This document shows, in pieces, positions 1 to 5,627 of a stretch of 7,808 nt of DNA. The translations under genes were made by a program, and so were the position numbers. The notes beneath the pieces were generated by a model. That model saw only the letters and a program-made list of their open reading frames with translations, was not told the DNA's origin and ran no database searches. The first letter of the stretch is position 1. Each line of letters begins with the position of its first letter. Origin of the DNA: Chloroflexota bacterium (lineage in GTDB: Bacteria > Chloroflexota > Dehalococcoidia > JACPPY01); the NCBI GenBank assembly GCA_016189825.1, contig JACPRR010000154.1, positions 1-7,808 on the forward strand. Reading direction: 5' to 3'.

Positions 1-951
1 ATACCAGCCCCCCCGAGGGAAGAAATGGACCGGGCAATGGCCGAGGCCAATCGCCGTTACCTGTCATCGGGCATAACCTCACTTCAAGATGCCACCGCGG
101 ACCATGGGCTTGACCGGTGGCGCCTTCTGGGCGGGTTCAAAGCTAACGCCGTGTTAAGGCCGCGATTGGCAATGATGGTAGACCCGGGGCAGGTCGGCGA
201 GTTCCGCCAACGAGGCCTGGAGGCCCGCGCGGACGACAATGAAATGCGACTGGCAGCCGCCAAGGTAATGGTAACCGAGTCAACTGGTTCGACCTTCCCT
301 CCCCAGGAGGAGTTGGGACGGCTGGTGCTGGGAATCCACCGGGCCGGCGGACAGGTAGCCATCCACGCGATTGAGGAGAGCGCGGTCAGCGCTGCGCTGT
401 CGGCCGTGGAATACGCTGTGGCGATGGATCCCCGGCCGGGACACCGGCACCGCATCGAGCACTGCTCTGAGAGCTCGCCGGCCCTGTTAGAACGCTTGAA
501 GTCCACTGGAGCAATGATCATCACGCAGCCGCCTTTCATCTACTACAGCGGCGACCGCTACCTGGCCCAGGTCCCGGTCGCGCGACAGCCTGCTCTCTAC
601 CGGATCGGGTCATTCTGGCGCGCGGGCATCATCGCCGCGGCCAGTTCCGACTCGCCGGTAGTGCCTATCGACCCATTAGCCGGCATCTACGCGGCCGTGA
701 CGCGGAAGACGAAGAATGGGAGGAGCATAACCCCGCAAGAGGCTATCTCTCCCGCGCAGGCATTGGCCATGTACACGGCGAATGCCGCCTGCGCCACGTT
801 CGAGGAGAACGTCAAGGGGACCATCGCGCCAGGCATGCTGGCCGACCTCGCCGTCCTGTCCGCCGATCCCACCACCGCCCCCCTTGAGGCCATCAAGGAC
901 ATCGTCGTGGAAAGGACCCTGGTAGGCGGCGAGGTGGTCTGGAACAGGTAA
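1..951 (+). CDS. Metal-dependent amidohydrolase, YtcJ-like (amidohydrolase 3 family), 5'-truncated by the window edge
   Basis: C-terminal part of a TIM-barrel metal-dependent hydrolase of the amidohydrolase superfamily, closest in motifs to the YtcJ/amidohydrolase 3 group. Visible family motifs, numbered from the first codon in the window: a GITSLQDA strand (residues 25-32), a Lys in AAKVMV (residue 88), the metal-ligand His in AIHAIEE (122), a second His in HRIEHC (154), and the catalytic Asp in ASSDSP (217). These are followed by the characteristic AVTRKT segment and a C-terminal composite-sheet ending (GTIAPGMLADLAVL). The first metal-binding H-x-H motif, expected near the N-terminus, is absent because the frame stays open to base 1. 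The ATG at base 25 is therefore probably internal and the gene starts upstream. Substrate cannot be told; relatives hydrolyse amide or cyclic C-N bonds, and many are uncharacterised. It converges with the tubulin-like operon, and nothing ties it to that system. Confidence 0.9.
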   Translation: MPAPPREEMDRAMAEANRRYLSSGITSLQDATADHGLDRWRLLGGFKANAVLRPRLAMMVDPGQVGEFRQRGLEARADDNEMRLAAAKVMVTESTGSTFPPQEELGRLVLGIHRAGGQVAIHAIEESAVSAALSAVEYAVAMDPRPGHRHRIEHCSESSPALLERLKSTGAMIITQPPFIYYSGDRYLAQVPVARQPALYRIGSFWRAGIIAAASSDSPVVPIDPLAGIYAAVTRKTKNGRSITPQEAISPAQALAMYTANAACATFEENVKGTIAPGMLADLAVLSADPTTAPLEAIKDIVVERTLVGGEVVWNR

Positions 952-964
952 CCTCAGAACCGCC
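925..964. terminator. Imperfect inverted repeat across the convergent gene junction, possible bidirectional terminator
   Basis: GGCGG (925-929) is complementary to CCGCC (960-964), and GAGGT (931-935) to ACCTC (951-955). This gives two 5-bp stems separated by a small asymmetric internal loop, with a 15-base apical loop. The structure contains both stop codons (TAA at 949-951 on +, TGA at 956-954 on -), and the two genes are separated by only 2 bases. The same hairpin would form in either transcript. No T-run follows on either strand, so it is not a classical intrinsic terminator. It may be chance in GC-rich DNA or a stalling/RNA 3'-end structure. Confidence 0.3.
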
Positions 965-2240
965 GCATCTCTTCCAGCCGCGCGTCGTACTCCTGTAGCG
1001 TCCGCACCATGGTACTCACCCTCTCTCGGCTAAGGCCGAACACGCTCCAGTCTTTCACCTTCGCCGACTCAGCGTTGAACTGCTGAAGCCTGTCCGGGAT
1101 CGAATGGAGGACTCGCCACGCTTCCCCCCCGAGCAAGAGGCAAGCATCGACGCGGTCGGATGCGTCATCCCAATATGTGGTCACATAAAGGCTGTATCTG
1201 GCCGCCGGCAGATGACGCCGTATTAGCCCGCCCAGCTCCTCCCCCACGATGTCATCGGGGAACTCCTTCGCCAGGCCTTGCGGTACCCGCAGCATTAGAT
1301 AGCAAGACAGTACCTCGCCATTTGACACTGCAGCCAGCGGGAACGCGACTGCGCTCTCCAGTACATTGCCAAGCGAGCCGAATATCTCCATGCTCCTCCC
1401 CAGGGCCACACAAGGAGTCAGGACCTGGGTGTGGGCCGCCCGGTTCAGCCTTGCCACTTTCACGGAGTTGGGGAACGAAAAGGCCGTAGAAAGCATGTCA
1501 AACGTCGTGGCCAGGACAGACTCGGACTTCAGCTCCTCTCCGCCCTTCCCTACACCCCTCACTCGCTTCAAACGGTCGTATTGCACTGTCACGATCGCTT
1601 CGGCTACCGGTCCGCGGTCGCCGTCGCTTACCAGCCTCGACAGGCCGTAGCTGGCGTTCAAACGGGCATGGAACAACTCGTCAGCAGAGGGAAGCATACC
1701 CAGCACGAAGGCGCGATTGGCCGGATTGAGGGCAAGGGCATTCTGAAGCAGGACCGGGGTTACTCCGCTTCCAGTGCCGCCACCAAGAGCCGTGGCAACG
1801 AACACGGTCTGCTCCTCGTCACTCTCACGCAAACCGGCGTTCTTCAACAGGGGCACAAGGGATGGGTCTCCCATCGCCGCCTCCTCCGCGACGCCACAGA
1901 ATGTCGCGCTTCCGGAGGCGGCGCCACCCAACTGCAATCTGAACGTCCCAGGCGCCGCGCCGTTGCCCATCGTCGCACCCGCGTCGACGTACAGAACGGA
2001 CAGGCCGCGCCCCGGGGCGGACCGGACCAGTGATGCCTGGTGCAATTGGACCAGGTTTACGCCGAATGAACCCACGCCCGCCAGTACCCTGCTGGCTTTG
2101 GGCCGGGCCAGATTCGCTGTCCGCCCCAGCCGCTCCGCTATCAGGCTGAACTCTTGTTTCAGGTCTATTAGCGGCAGCCCGCACGTCCTGCAACGGGCGA
2201 ACGATGCCGGGTTCTCGTGTTTATCAGGACACAGCGCCAT
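954..2240 (-). CDS. Small tubulin/FtsZ-superfamily protein with N-terminal zinc ribbon
   Basis: Predicted 428-residue nucleotide-binding tubulin-superfamily protein. It opens with a zinc ribbon (C4, H8, C17, C20; form C-x3-H...C-x2-C-G). The tubulin nucleotide domain follows: a T1-like glycine loop AGVGSFGVN (about 54-62), a T3-like VDAGAT, and the T4 signature GGGTGSG (153-159). Next come a strand ending MLPSADE and a helix with LNASYGL whose Asn (195) may contact guanine. At the T7 position it reads NSVKVA (258-263), so the Asn is kept but both acidic residues of the FtsZ-type loop are absent. A strand-helix-strand block near 310-373 resembles the tubulin C-terminal domain. Start chosen at the ATG at 2240, which puts the zinc ribbon at the N-terminus and overlaps the upstream gene by 17 bases. 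An ATG at 2273 and a TTG at 2294 are alternatives, and no start has a strong Shine-Dalgarno. Last gene of the operon. Superfamily is firm; polymerisation and hydrolysis are uncertain. Confidence 0.85.
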   Translation of the reverse strand: MALCPDKHENPASFARCRTCGLPLIDLKQEFSLIAERLGRTANLARPKASRVLAGVGSFGVNLVQLHQASLVRSAPGRGLSVLYVDAGATMGNGAAPGTFRLQLGGAASGSATFCGVAEEAAMGDPSLVPLLKNAGLRESDEEQTVFVATALGGGTGSGVTPVLLQNALALNPANRAFVLGMLPSADELFHARLNASYGLSRLVSDGDRGPVAEAIVTVQYDRLKRVRGVGKGGEELKSESVLATTFDMLSTAFSFPNSVKVARLNRAAHTQVLTPCVALGRSMEIFGSLGNVLESAVAFPLAAVSNGEVLSCYLMLRVPQGLAKEFPDDIVGEELGGLIRRHLPAARYSLYVTTYWDDASDRVDACLLLGGEAWRVLHSIPDRLQQFNAESAKVKDWSVFGLSRERVSTMVRTLQEYDARLEEMRRF

Positions 2241-3294
2241 CAGTCTGCCCTGGTCCGCTCTCTTTCTTGCCATGCTCGGCCAGCGCCGCGGCAACTACCT
2301 GCTGCAACTGGTCCGTTGCGGAATGAAAACCACTGCCATCCCGTCCGCGCGCGGCCGCCGCGACCGCGGACGCCTGTTCATCGAGGGAGATGCCGAAGTG
2401 GTCTGATACCACGGCGCCACCGTTGGACAGGTTGACCACGCTCCGCTCCAGTCCTCGCCAATCGCCGATCTCAAAACAGTGCCGCGCCTCGCCAAATGAA
2501 AGGGCGAAAAGCAGGAAGCAACCCAGGTGTGACCAATTCGGCGAAATCCCCTCTCGGGCGGCGTCTATTTCTTGCCACCCCGGCAGAAGAGGCTTCGGGT
2601 CGACGAAGGAGGGAGAGACGATGTCCAGGAATGCCACAGCTTGCTTCACCACATTCTCCCCCTCTTCCTTGCGGAGGTCCGCCCCCAGCGTCTCAAGTAC
2701 ACGCATGGGGTCAACTCCTGCGTCAGACTTCAGCCTTTCGCCTTGCTGCCAGAGCTCGACGTAGTGTTGGCGGGCCCTGCCCCAGTCCTCGATTCGCGCT
2801 GCCTCAACAAGGCCGTAAAGGAGCGTAGAGACGCCCCACAGCACCCCCGCCAGAGACCACACCCCATCGACATATTCCCGGCGGTTCTTCAAGGCTAGCT
2901 GTTCGCGCTCCTCCGCCCGTTTCTTCTCCTCTTCTTCCCGCGCTTTTCGCTCCGCGTCACGCATGTCCAGGAAACGCTGCAGGGCCGGGCGCAGCTTTTC
3001 GACCTGCCCCGACTCGGCGAGCGTCGCTGCTTCCGAGACTGCGACCCCGTCCGCTCCTTCGAAACCGATTGAAATGATGCTGTCCCGGCCCCGTTCTGAA
3101 AACCCGTAGTTGAGCAAGCTCATGCCCTCAACACGAAGCTTCAGCTCTGGTTTGCCAAGCATCCTCCCGCCAAAGAACTGCACCGAAACGGGATCGACCT
3201 CGATTCTGCCGGAACGGAAGTCCCGCCATCGCTTGAATCTCGCTTCGACCGCAGTTGTTTCGCTATTGGCAACTTCGTCAGAGGAACTGGTCAT
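2224..3294 (-). CDS. Unrecognised 356-residue protein with central charged helix, in tubulin-like operon
   Basis: I do not recognise a family. The N-terminal part (about 30-80) looks like a small mixed or beta-rich domain (IEVDPVSVQFFGG..., LKLRVEGMSLLNYG). It is followed by a strongly charged helix at about 100-138 (DAERKAREEEEKKRAEERE), a likely coiled coil. Residues 140-345 are mostly helical, with two moderately hydrophobic stretches (about 146-166 and 256-270) that are too interrupted by charge to be confident membrane spans. No signal peptide and no catalytic motif are seen. Its ATG shares the ATGA overlap with the stop of the upstream membrane protein, and a GAAGGG lies just before the start. 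Its 3' end overlaps the small tubulin gene. The position between a membrane protein and a tubulin homologue suggests an adaptor or accessory subunit, but this is context only. Confidence 0.85.
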   Translation of the reverse strand: MTSSSDEVANSETTAVEARFKRWRDFRSGRIEVDPVSVQFFGGRMLGKPELKLRVEGMSLLNYGFSERGRDSIISIGFEGADGVAVSEAATLAESGQVEKLRPALQRFLDMRDAERKAREEEEKKRAEEREQLALKNRREYVDGVWSLAGVLWGVSTLLYGLVEAARIEDWGRARQHYVELWQQGERLKSDAGVDPMRVLETLGADLRKEEGENVVKQAVAFLDIVSPSFVDPKPLLPGWQEIDAAREGISPNWSHLGCFLLFALSFGEARHCFEIGDWRGLERSVVNLSNGGAVVSDHFGISLDEQASAVAAAARGRDGSGFHSATDQLQQVVAAALAEHGKKESGPGQTDGAVS

Positions 3295-5627
3295 GCCCTT
3301 CGAAACGCACCCTTTGCCTCAATGGCGCCCCGGAGCCCATCATAGTCCACATCATGCTGATGGGTTTGAGAGAAGAGAGACAGGTACTGCCGTGCATAGC
3401 TTCCTTTCACCGGCAAGTCTGAGTAACGGACCGATCCCCCGGTCTCCAGCTTCTCCTGCACCAAGTATTCGATGTTAACATAGTTGATGAGAAACTCATG
3501 GATGGAAGTGTATTGCTTGATCGTGGATATCTCTTCTTCGACAGCCTTGAGCCCGTTTCCTATCATTGATAACCTGCCCCCGATGTCTGCGGTCAGCACG
3601 CGGGATTTCAACCCCGCCAGCGCATTCCCGGCCAGCGTCATTACACGTGGGTTCCTGCCCCATGCATAGCCTGGAGGGACCTTCGACTCGATCAAACCCT
3701 CCAGCGTCTCGATCCTTTCCGACAGGCGCTGCACCACATCGATCGTCAGGTCACGCAGTGTTCTCACCTTGTGCGCGATCTCTATCAGCTCAGGGAGTCT
3801 TCTGCGCTCGGACCGGGCGACCCGAAGGCCTTCCAGTTGCCCGATGAAGGACCCATAGTAGTCGACCCCCGCGGCATCGCCGGTCATCTCTGCCATAGGC
3901 AAGAGCTTGTTTCGCACTGATTCGTGCAGAATGCCACAAGAGGTTGACAGCTTCAAGTCCATGCCCCGCAGCATGTCCCCAACCAAGAGTTCAATGCTGG
4001 CCAGCTCGCTCAGAAAGGTTTCCAGCGCCTCGTCGAATTTCTCCTGTACCATATAGTTGCGGGCGATCTCGATCCCCATTCGCTGGAAAGCCGGATCGAG
4101 GTCCGCGCGCACGGTCTTCTCCAGGGCTGCGACCGCCTCGGCTACCGGCTTCGCCGCATTTTCATAGGCGGCGCGGAGACCAAGCTGCAGTTCAAGTACC
4201 GCCTGGTAGCCCAGAGATTCAAGCTTCGAGAACGGCGCCCCTTCCACCGGCATCCCCGCAGCGACGCCAAAATCAGACATCGACGCGACCGTCTCGTTGA
4301 ACTTGCGCCTGTCGTCATCATAATACAAACATAGCTTGCGGAAGCATTCCTCCACCGCCTCTCCCACCTTCCTGTCCAACTCCTGGAACAGGGCCAGCTT
4401 GGCCACAAGGTCCTCCGGGGCCATTTCTTCGACAGTTCCAACTGCGAACGCGGTTTCCTGGCCACATTTCTCGATCAACGCTTTTTCGCTTGACAGGTTG
4501 ATCCGGGGACAGGCCGCCGCCATCTCGGCTATTCTCTGCCTCAACGCGTGAGCACCGTTGCCAAGCCGGGGCAGCACCCTGCCAAACTCCTCTCTCAGGG
4601 CCACGATGCGGTCGCGCCGCCTCAGCCAATCCTCAATAAAGGCGCCAATCCAGCCGATCGCAGCGGTAGAGCCCAGGAGCCCCAAAAGGCTCAAATCGAT
4701 GGTGTAGGCCAGGGGGTCCGCAAGGAGCCCCAGGGGAAGGAAGAAAACGATGTTGGCAATCAGCAACGATATCGCCGGACCTATTCTCCTCAGCCGCACG
4801 CTGGCCAACTCCCTGCGTTCCAGCCAGCGGAAAAACGCCAGCGTTCCGAAGGCCGCTGCGATGCTCAGGGCAAGTACCGTCGTCAGCACAAACCCGAGCG
4901 GCGGCACCCGGCCTCCCACGCTGACGGGCCAGTATGCGGCGAAGTTGGCCAGGAATCGTTGCTCGGGAGCGCTCCCTGGCATGCCGACCGCGTCGGCCAG
5001 CCTGCTGAAAACGCTGCCCATATCCAGAACTGAAACGGAAGGCCTCGTCACGAGGTCGAGCCTCTCGAAGAGCGGGACCAACTGGCCGGGATGGGTCACG
5101 TTCTGCTGTGCCGCCAGGATGGGGAAGTAAAGCACCATGAATACGACAATCGCTCCGGTGCTCCCTACCTTGCCTCCTCGCGCGCGAAACAGCGGTATCG
5201 CCACCATGATGGGCAGAGCCATGAAGAAGAGTGGCGTAAGCATCAGCATCGCAGCCACAGCGCCGGTGGCGATTCCCAGCACGGCGCCCGTCTGCACGGC
5301 CGCTGCCGCCGGGATGAAAAGCGCCACCGCCATTCCCAGTACCACAAGCAGGGGAAGGCCGGTGCTGGTCTCGGACGGGGCAAGCTGATAGACATAGCCC
5401 GGCAATGCCAGCAGCATCAATGCAGCAAGGGCCGGAGCTGGCGCTTTGAAAGCTATGACCCCGAGCAGTATTGCCAGGAAGACCGCTATTTGAGGAGGGA
5501 AGAACGGCGCCAGCAGTAACAGGAGCAGACCGGCGGCGGTGACAAACACAGCGGCCAGCGCGCTGAGCAGCATCGCCCGGTACTGCTGCTCCCGGGCCTT
5601 CAGATTAAGCTCCTGACTTTCCTCCAC
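3291..5627 (-). CDS. Polytopic membrane protein with long C-terminal helical domain, unrecognised family
   Basis: 778 residues. The N-terminal 330 are very hydrophobic, with about ten probable membrane segments (near 19-40, 44-61, 63-82, 90-110, 112-130, 131-148, 156-174, 241-265, 283-302, 310-331). A 65-residue loop at 175-240 carries NVTHPGQLVP and a run of hydrophobic and aromatic residues. After DWLRRRDR (333-340), a basic stretch typical of a cytoplasmic edge, about 440 mostly helical, charged residues follow, without a recognisable domain. The start is GTG (5627-5625), preceded by AGGG at a 7-base spacing, and overlaps the end of the large tubulin gene by 23 bases. The stop overlaps the next gene's ATG. 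I see no transporter signature. It may be a membrane anchor or sensor whose cytoplasmic tail meets the tubulin-like proteins; that role is inferred from context. Confidence 0.88.
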   Translation of the reverse strand: MEESQELNLKAREQQYRAMLLSALAAVFVTAAGLLLLLLAPFFPPQIAVFLAILLGVIAFKAPAPALAALMLLALPGYVYQLAPSETSTGLPLLVVLGMAVALFIPAAAAVQTGAVLGIATGAVAAMLMLTPLFFMALPIMVAIPLFRARGGKVGSTGAIVVFMVLYFPILAAQQNVTHPGQLVPLFERLDLVTRPSVSVLDMGSVFSRLADAVGMPGSAPEQRFLANFAAYWPVSVGGRVPPLGFVLTTVLALSIAAAFGTLAFFRWLERRELASVRLRRIGPAISLLIANIVFFLPLGLLADPLAYTIDLSLLGLLGSTAAIGWIGAFIEDWLRRRDRIVALREEFGRVLPRLGNGAHALRQRIAEMAAACPRINLSSEKALIEKCGQETAFAVGTVEEMAPEDLVAKLALFQELDRKVGEAVEECFRKLCLYYDDDRRKFNETVASMSDFGVAAGMPVEGAPFSKLESLGYQAVLELQLGLRAAYENAAKPVAEAVAALEKTVRADLDPAFQRMGIEIARNYMVQEKFDEALETFLSELASIELLVGDMLRGMDLKLSTSCGILHESVRNKLLPMAEMTGDAAGVDYYGSFIGQLEGLRVARSERRRLPELIEIAHKVRTLRDLTIDVVQRLSERIETLEGLIESKVPPGYAWGRNPRVMTLAGNALAGLKSRVLTADIGGRLSMIGNGLKAVEEEISTIKQYTSIHEFLINYVNIEYLVQEKLETGGSVRYSDLPVKGSYARQYLSLFSQTHQHDVDYDGLRGAIEAKGAFRRA

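Noticed and set aside
84..539. 151-codon minus-strand open frame
   Set aside because: Antisense to the amidohydrolase, which carries the family motifs through the same stretch.
25..951. ATG at base 25 as the true start of the amidohydrolase
   Set aside because: The frame is open to base 1, and the family's N-terminal H-x-H metal-binding region is missing, so the gene must begin upstream.
2241..2294. TTG at 2294 as the start of the small tubulin-like protein
   Set aside because: It would give a 71-base overlap with the upstream gene and an 18-residue extension before the zinc ribbon, from a rare start codon with no ribosome site. The ATG at 2240 (or 2273) is more plausible.
1431..2406. Overlapping + strand open frames of about 200 codons
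   Set aside because: They are antisense to the small tubulin gene, whose motifs are clear. Their translations are low-complexity and rich in Pro, Arg and Ser.
2856..2994. Possible single membrane segment or ATP-binding site in the 356-residue protein
   Set aside because: The hydrophobic stretches contain charged or polar residues, and no Walker or other nucleotide motif is present.
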